Source: CAYVUV01 sp964455095 (GTDB lineage Bacteria > Desulfobacterota > Binatia > HRBIN30 > CADEER01). Taken from it: a stretch of 36,477 nt of DNA. The position numbers and the translations under genes are program-made. Of the stretch, positions 1-8,800 are shown one piece after another; positions within the stretch are counted from its first letter, which is position 1, and each line of letters starts with the position of its first letter. The notes beneath the pieces are model-generated. The model was not told the DNA's origin, did no database searches, and worked only from the letters and a program-made list of their open reading frames with translations. The stretch is taken from the NCBI GenBank assembly GCA_964455095.1, contig CAYVUV010000295.1, forward strand, positions 1 through 36,477, given 5' to 3'.

Positions 1-83
1 CCCGCGCGCACCAACTCAACCAGCCGACGTTTGAAGTCTTCAGGATAGGTCCGCCGAGGGTACGTCTTCTTGGAATTTGCCAT
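1..83 (-). CDS. IS3-type transposase OrfA, N-terminal fragment (runs off the window)
   Basis: The ATG at 83-81 on the minus strand has a good Shine-Dalgarno (GAGGAG, about six bases upstream). It opens 27 codons that continue past the window edge. The peptide is basic and contains YPEDFKRRLVELV, which resembles the start of the helix-turn-helix of IS3/IS911 OrfA proteins (typically R-x-Y-x-x-E-F-K-x-x-x-V-x-L-V). In the family OrfA binds the terminal repeats and is joined to the DDE catalytic OrfB by programmed frameshifting. Neither the rest of OrfA nor OrfB is visible, so activity cannot be assessed. Confidence 0.6.
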   Translation of the reverse strand, partial: MANSKKTYPRRTYPEDFKRRLVELVRA

Positions 84-140
84 CGTGAACTCCTCTTCCC
101 TCGAAAGGGATCAAGTGTCCACGAAACCGGGGCAACTCCA
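1..140 (-). mobile_element. End of an IS3-like insertion sequence, truncated by the window edge
   Basis: The minus strand from position 140 begins TGGAGTTGCCCCGG, a TG-initiated terminus of the kind seen at the ends of IS3-family elements. About 57 bases further in is a transposase start codon. Only the left end and the first codons of the orfA-type gene lie in the window, so the other end, the target duplication and the completeness of the element cannot be judged. The family assignment rests on terminus style and the N-terminal protein motif and is an inference. Confidence 0.6.
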
Positions 141-178
141 AGGGTCACATATTGGTATCTCCTAGCGTTGCGCAAGGG

Positions 179-236
179 TTTCCCCCAATAGACTCGCATG
201 TTCCCTTCTCTGTAGAGGAAGGAGACGTGGGGGAAT
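179..236 (+). promoter_or_regulatory. Nested inverted repeat in the leader of the three-gene membrane operon
   Basis: TTCCCCC at 180-186 is complementary to GGGGGAA at 229-235. Inside this, CCCTTCTC and GAGGAAGG can form a second imperfect stem around a TGTA loop. It lies between the IS end (140) and the first gene (ATG at 324), so it could be a leader structure, an operator, or the remains of a terminator. There is no T-tract. Function is unknown. Confidence 0.25.
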
Positions 237-323
237 TTCACCCAGTTTGTGCGATGGACGGGGTTGGCGCACCACCTCTGCAGAAGGCCATCGCGTTCAG
301 CAATACGACGGGAGTTGCAAAGC

Positions 324-2393
324 ATGGAATCAACCAAGTCGACCAACGGCGGGCCAACTCCCTCGGGAACGGACGGCTCCTTCGCGTCATCCGACGGATT
401 CCCTAAGAACGACCACATTTCACATCAGGGAGAGTCACCCCCCACCACGCCGTCTGCTCCGTACTCCGGCTCAGAACTCGTTCACTACCGGCAAGGCTTC
501 TTTTGCGCCATCGATACCACCAATCAACCACCCCAAAGCTTCCTGCGCCTTCTAGAGAATCTGTCCACCGAGCGCGACGAAGCACTCGGCATGATCCGCA
601 GCGAGGCGGCCGAACAACTCATGGAGCTCGAGGCCGAGGCCACCGCTGCGCAGGAGCGTGTGAGTGAAGCGCAAAAAGAGACGACAACAACGCAGGCCGA
701 GGAGTCGCTGTCGGAACGCGAGCAAGCAGCCAAACAGATCGACGACTCCATCACCCGACTCCGCAAAGAGCTCGACGAGACACAGCGCGAGCTGGTGCAG
801 CGTCGCGACGAACTGCTTCCGCGTCTGATTCAGGAACGCCTAAATGACGCTGTGGCCGAAGGCAAGCAGGTGATCGATGGCGCTCTGGAGCTGAGCCGAG
901 CACGTCAGGCGATCGGGAAGCAGGCTTTTGAGGACAGCCGGTTGGCGCTCGAGGAACGCGCGCAACGGCTGAATCTCGTCTTGAAATCCGCCGAGGAAAC
1001 GAGAGGCGCAGTAAACGAAATGCTCAATCGCCTTGAGCGCTCAGGCCTCACACGCACCGCGGTAGGCTTTCTCACCTCGATCGGAACTGTCTCTCTTCTC
1101 GCGACGGGTTGGTTCTTCTCGGTGTTCGCGGCAAATGGAAAGTTCGACAGCGACGACTACTTCTCTTTCGTCGTCGCGCGCATCCTCAGCGCGCTCGACG
1201 CTCGATTCACGAACGCCGAACCAGCCTGGCTACTCCTGGCGGCGTACGTGGGGGGGTGGCTGCTCCTGCTCCTCATGGTCTGGGGTGTCTTCTCCGCCGT
1301 CCAGTGGTGGATAGCACGCGGTCAGCCCAAAATTGTGTTCGCGCTCGGGGACGAAGCCCTTGTGCTTCGAGAGCCTGCGGCTCCGGTAGCTCTTTCCGCT
1401 TGGCTACGGTTCGCGCCACTCATTTTCGTGGTCGGCGTCGTCTTCCTGCTGCTTTCCTTCCTCGGCCCGCGGGAGAATGACCTCGACCGTCTGCTCCGTT
1501 CTCTGTCAGGACAATTTGTCGGCTCCGTCTTAGGACTCCTCGCCACCGCTCTGTTTGTCCTTTACATCGTCGCCGCCGTTGAACCCCGCTTTCGCGCGTC
1601 CGACAGGATTTCGTCGGGATGGAGGCAGCACTGGGAACTCTTGATCGCCTTCGGTGCGACCGTTGTAGTTGCCTCGACCTTGTTGGTTTGGCAGCTCCAG
1701 TCGCCTGAATCGGCCACCGCCGCGCACCCGACAACCTCCCTAGCTTGGTTTCTGTCGTCACTCCTCCTGACCATGCCAACTTTGGGCTACGGAGTGTGGG
1801 CGCGAGGCGTATTCACCGAGGTCGATTGGTATGATGAGCGCATCCGGCGGTTGGGAGCCGAGCTCGACGAGTGCCTGCGACCGAAGAATCTAGACACCTC
1901 TCCGATCGACAATCGCGTCTTCCGCAACGCATGGGCCGCCAGGCAGGCGCGCCTCGTCGAATTGATGGATACTCGTTCTCTCAACCTCGTTATGGCGGCG
2001 CCAATGTCCGCCGGCAATCTGGCGATGATTGAGCAAACGTTCCTGCCGGATATCCGCAGACGTATCGACGACTTGGAGCTCGACCTTCGTGCGGCACTCC
2101 GCGAACGGGATTCGCTTCGCAGCGTTCGGGCAACAGAAACACCCGTTGCTCAAGGACCGTCGCTCGAGGAGGTTGCGCGTAACGAGCTGCGTCGGATCCG
2201 CAGAGATCGCCAAGCAGTGGCCACGTCGACCCAGGTCAGGCTGAAGGAGCTCCGCGTGGAGTTCCTCAGACGCGAAAACGCCCTGCGTGACGGCTTCAAC
2301 CTAGGCCTTTGGCACCGACGTATCGACGTGCATTCGACAGATCGAATCGACAATGACTCCACGGAAGCAACATGGCAGGGAGGTACCGCATGA
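324..2393 (+). CDS. Six-helix membrane protein flanked by long coiled coils, unknown family
   Basis: Unrecognised 689-residue protein. The N-terminal third (about 65-230) is a highly charged Glu/Gln/Arg-rich coiled coil. Six hydrophobic segments follow at roughly 247-268, 302-326, 362-381, 398-419, 438-456 and 472-492. The C-terminal part (about 500-689) is again charged and helical, with probable coiled coil near 565-660. The ATG at 324 is preferred over an upstream in-frame ATG at 249 because GGGAG precedes it at 309-313; the extra 25 residues look non-coding. It is the first of three genes coupled by ATGA overlaps. The architecture suggests a membrane scaffold or channel with cytoplasmic coiled-coil arms, but that is inference. 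The AT-richer composition and the IS next door suggest acquired DNA. Confidence 0.8.
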   Translation: MESTKSTNGGPTPSGTDGSFASSDGFPKNDHISHQGESPPTTPSAPYSGSELVHYRQGFFCAIDTTNQPPQSFLRLLENLSTERDEALGMIRSEAAEQLMELEAEATAAQERVSEAQKETTTTQAEESLSEREQAAKQIDDSITRLRKELDETQRELVQRRDELLPRLIQERLNDAVAEGKQVIDGALELSRARQAIGKQAFEDSRLALEERAQRLNLVLKSAEETRGAVNEMLNRLERSGLTRTAVGFLTSIGTVSLLATGWFFSVFAANGKFDSDDYFSFVVARILSALDARFTNAEPAWLLLAAYVGGWLLLLLMVWGVFSAVQWWIARGQPKIVFALGDEALVLREPAAPVALSAWLRFAPLIFVVGVVFLLLSFLGPRENDLDRLLRSLSGQFVGSVLGLLATALFVLYIVAAVEPRFRASDRISSGWRQHWELLIAFGATVVVASTLLVWQLQSPESATAAHPTTSLAWFLSSLLLTMPTLGYGVWARGVFTEVDWYDERIRRLGAELDECLRPKNLDTSPIDNRVFRNAWAARQARLVELMDTRSLNLVMAAPMSAGNLAMIEQTFLPDIRRRIDDLELDLRAALRERDSLRSVRATETPVAQGPSLEEVARNELRRIRRDRQAVATSTQVRLKELRVEFLRRENALRDGFNLGLWHRRIDVHSTDRIDNDSTEATWQGGTA

Positions 2394-3793
2394 ATGCAGA
2401 TCGGGAGGGCCGCCAACAAGTGTTTGCGGCCGCCGCCGCGCGGCTTCGCCGCCTTCGCGGCTGGATTTCCGGCTTGCTAGGCCGTGACAGCGGCGGCACA
2501 CAGAGCGGCAAACGCGCGGGCTTTCTGGACCCGCTAGTCGAGGGCCTCGTCCAGAAGGCGTCGCACCAGGATGCGCTGCTGCACGATATCGTGCATCATC
2601 ACGCCGAACGATACTGGGAGACCGGCTACGAAGATGCGCGTCGGGGGCAACTGCGAGCGAGATTCGAACAAGTCGCCCTGGCCGCTGCCGATTTACTGCG
2701 CCAGGAGGTTCTCTCCGTCTACCTGGCGAAGAACGCTCGGTTCGAACTGGTTCGCCAAACTCGAGAACGCATCCTGCAGGCCACGCGGGAAGCATTCGAG
2801 GCGCGCGATCTCTACTCAGCCCGCCTCGAACACCACTTCTCGGCAAACCCCCGCGGCCTGTCAAAGCTTCTGGCACTGAGCTATCTCATGGTCGCAACCT
2901 TCCTGATCGCGGCCGACATTCCGCTGGCCCTCAAACTGACACAAGAGGGCTTCGACCTCGATTTGGCGCGCTCACCGGACCTCACTATTGCCAATTTCTT
3001 CTATCACCCATGGCCAGTTTTTCAGGAGAACTGGGAAGTCTTCATCCTCGCCGCCGGTCTCGCGCTTTGCAGCATCTACATCAAGATCTTCTACGATCGT
3101 TACGCGACCACCTCGATTCCACCCGTTGAGGAGCTGGTAGAGGGCGGCACACAGGCGCACACGACCAAGCCGGCGCGGCCGCTCTTCGCGTGGTTCTTCC
3201 ATCCGGTTCTCTGGCTCACGATCTTGACCATTGTCGCTCTAGGCCTCTTCCGTTACACGACCATCGAGTCCTTAGATGCCTTCGAGGATTCCCTCGCCGG
3301 CCTTCCGGTCAACGGAGTTTGGCCGTTCAGTAGCGAGACCTTCCGCACCCTGGTCACTTGCTTCACCTTCATCTCCATCACTCTTCTGTTCCCAGTAATC
3401 GGCGGGATCTGCCTGTCCCTTGGTCTGAACCAGCTGCACAATCTATGGGCGCTGCGACGGGCCGCACGGTCGGCTAGGCTTGCCAGGCACGAATTAGAGG
3501 AAGCGTCGGGGCGAGTAGAAGCACTCCGCGAAAGCGCCACCGATTGGCAAGCTATGCTGAGCTTCGTGGGGGGCGACGCCTTCCCACGCGTCGCGGCCGA
3601 TTTGCTTCGCGGCTCTTACAACCACGGCTATGAGCGCGGATGGATGGACACGATGCTCGGCTCGACCGACATCGTGCAAATCGCAGCCCGCCTTCGGACT
3701 TACGCCGCCTCCCACGGCGTCGCGAAATGTCTCAACACCCCCGACCGACACCCGTCCGGGACAGTCAGTAAGTCGTCAGAGGCGTTTCAATGA
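2390..3793 (+). CDS. Multi-helix membrane protein, unknown family, partner of the preceding gene
   Basis: Unrecognised 467-residue protein. The ATG at 2390 overlaps the previous stop (ATGA) and has GGGAGG about seven bases upstream, so it is chosen over an in-frame ATG at 2372. The N-terminal ~150 residues are soluble, Arg/Glu-rich and helical. Hydrophobic segments lie at about 164-184, 218-237, 270-288 and 325-346. A charged helix at 350-385 (ARLARHELEEASGRVEALRE) looks like coiled coil and may pair with the first protein. The tail is soluble and contains GYERGWMDTMLG. Translational coupling on both sides indicates equal-stoichiometry partners of one complex. No catalytic motif was seen and no function can be assigned. 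Confidence 0.8.
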   Translation: MNADREGRQQVFAAAAARLRRLRGWISGLLGRDSGGTQSGKRAGFLDPLVEGLVQKASHQDALLHDIVHHHAERYWETGYEDARRGQLRARFEQVALAAADLLRQEVLSVYLAKNARFELVRQTRERILQATREAFEARDLYSARLEHHFSANPRGLSKLLALSYLMVATFLIAADIPLALKLTQEGFDLDLARSPDLTIANFFYHPWPVFQENWEVFILAAGLALCSIYIKIFYDRYATTSIPPVEELVEGGTQAHTTKPARPLFAWFFHPVLWLTILTIVALGLFRYTTIESLDAFEDSLAGLPVNGVWPFSSETFRTLVTCFTFISITLLFPVIGGICLSLGLNQLHNLWALRRAARSARLARHELEEASGRVEALRESATDWQAMLSFVGGDAFPRVAADLLRGSYNHGYERGWMDTMLGSTDIVQIAARLRTYAASHGVAKCLNTPDRHPSGTVSKSSEAFQ

Positions 3794-4626
3794 GAAGCAC
3801 ATTCATGGTCCTTGCGAGCGCGATTCTGATGGCCGCGCACTCAACTCTCGCAAAGCCGATCGCGGACCCGGCCCCAACCTTCGTGATCCTATTCATTGAC
3901 CTGACGTCCAGCGTTGCGGACGACGCAATCGCGCCGCTTGTAGATGCCGCACAGAGCATCGTGTACTCCTTGCCTCAGAACACCCAATTCATCGCCCTTC
4001 CGGTCGGCAAGTCGAGCAACGTCGCGATGCTGGCGAGCTTCCTGACACCAGAGCATCCGGCTCAGAACCGCTCCGAACGCGAGCGATTCGCGAGGCAGCG
4101 TGCGAACGACGCGAGCAAGCTCGGCGACGCCATCCGCGCGAGGAGAGCCCACTACATGGCGGAGAACGTACGCAACGAGCCGGTCAGCTGCATTCTTCGA
4201 ACCTTCAAGACGGCCCAAGATAACTTCGCTGCGGCAAGAACGCTCACACCACACGCCAACTTCGAGATCGTCTATCTGTCCGACATGATTGAGGAGTGCA
4301 ACGACCTCACCTGTGGGACCTCACCGTGCGGAATGATGTCGCTGTCTAAGAAGGGCTATGCCGAAGCCTTGGCGGCACTGGCGCGGTACGAACCCAACGT
4401 AAAGCTCGATTTTGCACGGCTCACCATAGTGACAGCAACGGAGGGTCTCGAGGGGCTAGAGGATTACGTCGATTCCGACCGTCGCCGGACATTCTGGCGA
4501 ACCGCCTTTCACAAAGCAGGTTTCGCCGAGGAGCAGCTCGCGCAATGGAACTTTCTACCAAAGCTCCCGGAACGATTCAGTCGGCGCTATTCCTTTTCGA
4601 GAGATCAGTACAACGCGCGCCGGTGA
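3790..4626 (+). CDS. Exported von Willebrand factor A-like protein
   Basis: A 278-residue protein with a signal peptide (about 1-21, ending HSTLA before KP), so it probably acts in the periplasm or at the surface. After it comes a hydrophobic strand and D37-L-T-S-S41, which resembles the metal-site motif DxSxS of von Willebrand A domains with Thr at the middle position. A second strand ending YLSDM places Asp165 where the domain's later acidic ligand usually sits. Four cysteines at about 138-177 could form disulfides. The ATG overlaps the preceding stop (ATGA), making this the third gene of the operon. It may be the sensor or ligand-binding part of a membrane complex. The vWA assignment is by motif and fold pattern only. 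Confidence 0.7.
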   Translation: MRSTFMVLASAILMAAHSTLAKPIADPAPTFVILFIDLTSSVADDAIAPLVDAAQSIVYSLPQNTQFIALPVGKSSNVAMLASFLTPEHPAQNRSERERFARQRANDASKLGDAIRARRAHYMAENVRNEPVSCILRTFKTAQDNFAAARTLTPHANFEIVYLSDMIEECNDLTCGTSPCGMMSLSKKGYAEALAALARYEPNVKLDFARLTIVTATEGLEGLEDYVDSDRRRTFWRTAFHKAGFAEEQLAQWNFLPKLPERFSRRYSFSRDQYNARR

Positions 4627-4680
4627 TCGTAGCGTGGGTGTGTGACGGCGAGCGCGTACCACAGTGAACATGAGAGTGGG

Positions 4681-7104
4681 CTATCCCAGCGCGCCGCTGG
4701 CCGCGATGCGGGCGAGGTCGTCGTCGCCGTAGCCGAGAATCTCCTGCAGGACCTGAATCGAATGCTCGCCGAGGCAGGGTGCCGGCGCGAGCGGGCCGTT
4801 GTCGTAGCCCGCGATGCGGAACTGATGCCCTTCGTAAGGCACCTCGCCCATCTCCGCGTGCTCGAGCGGGCGGAAGAAACGCCGGTGAAGCAGCTGCGGA
4901 TCGGCGAGGTGATCGCTGGAGCGCTGCACCATCCCGGCGGGGACACCGGCCGCCTGCAGGCGCTGCATGAGCTCGCGCGGTGTGTGACGCACCGTGAGCT
5001 CGGCGAGCTTGTCGTCGATGAAGTCGCGCCGGGCGCGACGGCCGGCGACGCTATCGAGCTCCGGCGACACTGCCCACTCCGGCTCGCCGAGCACCTGGCG
5101 CAGCGCGCGCCACTGCGCATCGGTCTCCACCGCGATCGCACACCACTGGTCGTCGCCGGCGCACGGATAGACGTCGTGCGGCGCGGCCTGCGCATCGCAG
5201 TTGCCGTTGCGGCGCGGCGAGCGTCCGCTCACCTGCTGATCGAGCAGCTCGGGCGCGAGGTAGTAGAGCGACGACTCCATCTGCGCCTGGTCGATGCGTT
5301 GGCCATCGCCGGTGCGGCGGCGGTGGTCGAGCGCCGCCATCAATGTCGCGGCGAGAAAGCGCGGCGCGATGGTGTCGGTGTAGGCATTGAACGGCCCGCC
5401 CGGCGGGCGGTCGTCCCACCCGGTGACCTCGTAGAAGCCCGAGATCGCCGCGGCGTGATAGCCGTACCCCGCGAGGGCGGCGGCCGGGCCAGTCTGCCCC
5501 ATCAAGCATGTGCTCGCCATGATGAGGCCGGGGTTGATCTCGCGCACGACGTCGTAGCCGAGGCCGAACTGTTCCATGGTGCCGGCCGTGAACGAATCGA
5601 GACAGATGTCGGCCCAGGCGATCAGTCGCTTGGCGACCTCGAGACCCTCGGGGCGCTTCAAGTTGATCGCCAGCGAGAGCTTCGACGTATTGAACGAGCC
5701 GAAGAACTGGCAGCGGTTCGGGCCCGGGATGTTGTCCTTGAACGGGCCCACGACGCGCAGTCGATCGACCGGGCTTTCCGTTTCGACATGCACCGTCGTG
5801 GCACCGTGGTCGGCCAGGTACTTGGCCGTGATCGGGCCGACGCCGATCCACGAGAAGTCCGCGATCTTGACGCCGGCGAACGGCAGCCCCACGCGTGGCG
5901 AGTGCGCGGTCGGCGGTTCCATCGCTGCGCCGAGCGATTCGAGCACCTCGCTGCTGTGCTCGCCCGGTGCCGGGGCGGGACGAGAGAACGCCACGGGTGT
6001 GCTCGACAAGCGAACGAATGGTCCTGGGGCGCGCAGCACACGCCCGCCGGGCAACTCGTAGCGCTGCCAGTAGTCGCGCCGCTCGAGGTGGTCGAGCGCA
6101 AGGACGTCGGCGACAGTGTTGACGGGGGCCAACGTGGCGCCGCCAGCGATGCCGCGTTCGAAGAGCTCCGCCTTGCGGTACTTGATGCAGAAGGCGCGGA
6201 TGCGCTCTCGCACGGCCTCGAGCGGAAGGGCCAGGTCGGCCCCGGTCAGCATGCGCACCTCGTAGGTGCGCCAGTCCTCGGCCGCCACCCATTCCTCGGT
6301 GACCGTTCCATCCGCCAGCATCCAGGGAATGACGCGGTTGAGCGTCGGCGTGGTCGCAATGAGGACGATCTCGCCGTCGGCACAGGGATAGACCAGCGGC
6401 GTCGTCAGCGTGCTCAATTGGAGCAGCGTGCCGTTGCGCTCGATGTTCTTGCCCTGGATGGCGTGCGCGATCATCGCGTTGAGGCCGGTCCAGAAGACGG
6501 CCGCCTGCACCGACACGTCGACGAACTCAGCCGCGCCGGACTGCAGTTGCCGTGCGTGCGCGACCAGCGCCGCCACGGCGCTCTCCGCCGCCGCGTGGTA
6601 CCACGTCTGCGGCACCGTGATGCGCACCGGGCGCCGGTCGGCGTCGCCGATGAGCGCCATCATGCCGCCCATGGCCGCCAGCGTCAGATCGGTGGCCAGG
6701 TGGTGGGCGTACGGCCCGTCCTGGCCGAACGGCGTCATCGCGACGTAGACGATGCGCGGGCTTGCCTCGCGCAGCGCCTCGAAGCCGAGCCCGCGCGCCG
6801 CCATCGCGCCGGGGCCGGCGTTCTCGAACAGGAAGTCCGCGCTCGCAACCAGGCGGCGGAAGGCATCGCGTCCGTCCGCGCGCTCGAGATCGAGCACGAC
6901 GCTGCGCTTGCCGCGGTTGAAAGCGTGAAAGCGCAGACTCTGCAGACCGTCGGGCAAATCGGCATCGAGCGGCGCCTCGCCCCGCGACGGGCTCCCGCCC
7001 GGCGGCTCGACCTTGATCACGTCGGCTCCCAGGCCCGCCAGGATGAGCGGCCCGAGCTCGGCGCGCCCATCGGTCAGGTCGATCACGCGGTAGGGACTCA
7101 GCAT
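4681..7104 (-). CDS. Tandem-domain CaiB/BaiF (family III) CoA-transferase
   Basis: Family III CoA-transferases move CoA between carboxylic acids through an aspartyl-CoA intermediate. This 807-residue protein carries two copies of the ~400-residue fold. Domain 1 begins LSPYRVIDLTDGRAELGPL with ADVIKVEPPGG; domain 2 begins about residue 400 with GVKIADFSWIGVGPITAKYLA. In domain 2, Asp577 in AYTDTIAPRF sits where the nucleophile is expected. The matching site in domain 1 reads VPQTWYHAAAE, with Trp168, so that half looks catalytically dead. The ATG at 7104 fits the family N-terminus; an in-frame ATG at 7128 would add eight residues, and neither has a strong ribosome site. It lies 60 bases after the MFS gene on the same strand, suggesting import and CoA activation of one substrate, which is unknown. 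Confidence 0.88.
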   Translation of the reverse strand: MLSPYRVIDLTDGRAELGPLILAGLGADVIKVEPPGGSPSRGEAPLDADLPDGLQSLRFHAFNRGKRSVVLDLERADGRDAFRRLVASADFLFENAGPGAMAARGLGFEALREASPRIVYVAMTPFGQDGPYAHHLATDLTLAAMGGMMALIGDADRRPVRITVPQTWYHAAAESAVAALVAHARQLQSGAAEFVDVSVQAAVFWTGLNAMIAHAIQGKNIERNGTLLQLSTLTTPLVYPCADGEIVLIATTPTLNRVIPWMLADGTVTEEWVAAEDWRTYEVRMLTGADLALPLEAVRERIRAFCIKYRKAELFERGIAGGATLAPVNTVADVLALDHLERRDYWQRYELPGGRVLRAPGPFVRLSSTPVAFSRPAPAPGEHSSEVLESLGAAMEPPTAHSPRVGLPFAGVKIADFSWIGVGPITAKYLADHGATTVHVETESPVDRLRVVGPFKDNIPGPNRCQFFGSFNTSKLSLAINLKRPEGLEVAKRLIAWADICLDSFTAGTMEQFGLGYDVVREINPGLIMASTCLMGQTGPAAALAGYGYHAAAISGFYEVTGWDDRPPGGPFNAYTDTIAPRFLAATLMAALDHRRRTGDGQRIDQAQMESSLYYLAPELLDQQVSGRSPRRNGNCDAQAAPHDVYPCAGDDQWCAIAVETDAQWRALRQVLGEPEWAVSPELDSVAGRRARRDFIDDKLAELTVRHTPRELMQRLQAAGVPAGMVQRSSDHLADPQLLHRRFFRPLEHAEMGEVPYEGHQFRIAGYDNGPLAPAPCLGEHSIQVLQEILGYGDDDLARIAASGALG

Positions 7105-7164
7105 GGCGCGTCGTTTACTCGTTCGCATCGGGCGATGCCAGCGCGTTCCCGCGACCGCCTCGGG

Positions 7165-8403
7165 CTAGCTTCGCCCGCGAGACCCTGCGGCTGACACGAT
7201 CGCGACACCGCCGATGAGACCGATCGCGGTCAAGCAGGCGCCAGCGAGAAACGTAGCGGACGCCCCGTAGAGCTCCCAGAGAATTCCGGCGATCAGGCTT
7301 GCGAGCAGCAGCGCGATGCCGCTGATGAAATGGAACAGACCGAATGCGGTTCCACGCAGGTTCGCCGGCGCCGCGTCGGCGACCAGAGCGGCGAAGAGTC
7401 CTTGCGTCATGCCCATGTGCAAGCCCCACAGGGCGACGCCGAGCAGAACAAGCCACACATTCGGAGCGAAGGCCAGCACGCAGTCGGAGACGATCAAGAC
7501 ACCGAAGCCACCGGCGATCACCACGCGGCGATCGAGCTGGTCGGACAACGCGCCCATGGGGTAAGCGGACGCGGCGTAGACCACGTTCATGACCACCAGC
7601 GCGACCGGAATCAGCGCCACCCGCACTCCCGTACTCTGCACCCGCAGGATCAAGAACGCTTCACTGAAACGCGCGGTCGTCAGCACAGCCCCAACGGCAA
7701 CAACCCCCCAGAACAGTGCGCCCAACTCACGGATCTCCGCCCAACGGATTGGCGGGCGCGCGGCCGAGACACTGCGGCGCGTTGCCGGTTCTTCGACCCC
7801 GAAGACCAGAATCGCAACCGAGGCGATCCCCGGAATGATCGCCAGCCAGAACACGAAGCGGAAATCGTCGTGCGACAGCGCCATCAGTCCCATCGCCAGC
7901 AAGGGGCCCGCGAAAGCGCCGACCGTGTCGAGAGACTGGCGCAAGCCGTAGGCTGCGCCACGCAGAGCGGACGGCGCCAGCTCGCCGACCAACGCATCGC
8001 GTGGCGCGCCGCGAATGCCCTTCCCGATGCGATCGGAGAAGCGCGCGGCCAGCACCCACCCGGCCGAAGGCGCCAGCGCGAAGAGCGGCTTCGACATCGC
8101 ACCCAGACCGTATCCCACAACCGTCAGGGCCTTGCGCCGGTTGAGTCGATCGCTCAGCCAACCGGAGAAGAGCTTCGAGATCGACGCCGTCGCTTCACCG
8201 ACGCCTTCGATGATGCCCAGGGTCACCGTCGACGCGCCGAGCACCGTGCTGAGGAAGACCGGCAGCAGGCTGTGAATCATCTCCGAGGAGATGTCCATGA
8301 ACATGCTGACGAACCCGAGCGCCCAGATACTCTTCGGGAGCCGAGTTGCGGTGGTTGATTCTGCGGAAGGCGTCGACTCGTCCACGTCGCCCGACCTTCG
8401 CAC
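7165..8403 (-). CDS. Major facilitator superfamily transporter
   Basis: A 412-residue protein with about twelve hydrophobic helices, the usual MFS size. The loop between helices 2 and 3 reads GWLSDRLNRRKAL, the MFS signature region. The next loop reads RFSDRIGKGIRGAPRDAL, typical of a drug/metabolite MFS subgroup. The C-half repeats the loop motif as GALSDQLDRR. The predicted start is GTG at 8403; the first ~25 residues are polar and a later GTG is also possible. The stop is 60 bases before the CoA-transferase gene on the same strand, so the two are probably co-transcribed. Substrate and direction of transport cannot be read from the sequence. Confidence 0.88.
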   Translation of the reverse strand: MRRSGDVDESTPSAESTTATRLPKSIWALGFVSMFMDISSEMIHSLLPVFLSTVLGASTVTLGIIEGVGEATASISKLFSGWLSDRLNRRKALTVVGYGLGAMSKPLFALAPSAGWVLAARFSDRIGKGIRGAPRDALVGELAPSALRGAAYGLRQSLDTVGAFAGPLLAMGLMALSHDDFRFVFWLAIIPGIASVAILVFGVEEPATRRSVSAARPPIRWAEIRELGALFWGVVAVGAVLTTARFSEAFLILRVQSTGVRVALIPVALVVMNVVYAASAYPMGALSDQLDRRVVIAGGFGVLIVSDCVLAFAPNVWLVLLGVALWGLHMGMTQGLFAALVADAAPANLRGTAFGLFHFISGIALLLASLIAGILWELYGASATFLAGACLTAIGLIGGVAIVSAAGSRGRS

Positions 8404-8557
8404 ATGTTGAAGTACACGACGAACGGCGCGGAAAGGGAGAGGACTCTCGAACGAAGGCTTGAGGAAAGGCGGTCAAAGGACGCCGAGGCGGATCGCAGGG
8501 GTCGGCTTCTGTTCCAGTTCGCGACGAGGTGGTGCCCGCCTGCGAGGTCGCGTGCGT

Positions 8558-8800
8558 CTAGCGCGCGGGAGCGACTGGGATCTCGTCGACGCGTTCAGGG
8601 GCGACCGCTCCTGTCGCAACCTCTTGGGCTCGGTGGAGTGTGTCAGCTGTGTAAAAGCGGTTGCCGCACCGATCGCAGACCCCGACCGTGACGTCCTCGA
8701 GAATCACGAAGCGGTTTTTGTGTTTGAACGCCTCGCGCTTCACGCGCTTGGCGCGGACCGTGCCCGTGCAATGCTCGCATCGGTAGCCAAACTCTGTCAT
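8558..8800 (-). CDS. YgiT-type zinc-finger protein, probable antitoxin
   Basis: An 80-residue protein with two CxxC pairs (C8-C11 and C42-C45) spaced as in YgiT/MqsA-type zinc-binding N-terminal domains. A short tail follows with YTADTLHRAQEV, a pattern common in stand-alone YgiT-type finger proteins. There is no separate helix-turn-helix domain, unlike full-length MqsA. The ATG overlaps the stop of the upstream DUF4258 gene (ATGA), the usual arrangement of this two-gene toxin-antitoxin type. It probably neutralises the partner; DNA binding and autoregulation are possible but not shown. Confidence 0.8.
   Translation of the reverse strand: MTEFGYRCEHCTGTVRAKRVKREAFKHKNRFVILEDVTVGVCDRCGNRFYTADTLHRAQEVATGAVAPERVDEIPVAPAR

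Noticed and set aside
249..323. Upstream in-frame ATG extending the first membrane protein by 25 residues
   Set aside because: No ribosome site near 249, and the added residues look random; ATG 324 has GGGAG upstream.
4642..7194. Very long plus-strand open frame (about 850 codons) opposite the CoA-transferase gene
   Set aside because: The protein is a low-complexity mix of Arg, Val, Ala, Glu and His with no motifs, and the minus strand encodes a clear two-domain CaiB protein. It is a by-product of high GC and codon bias.
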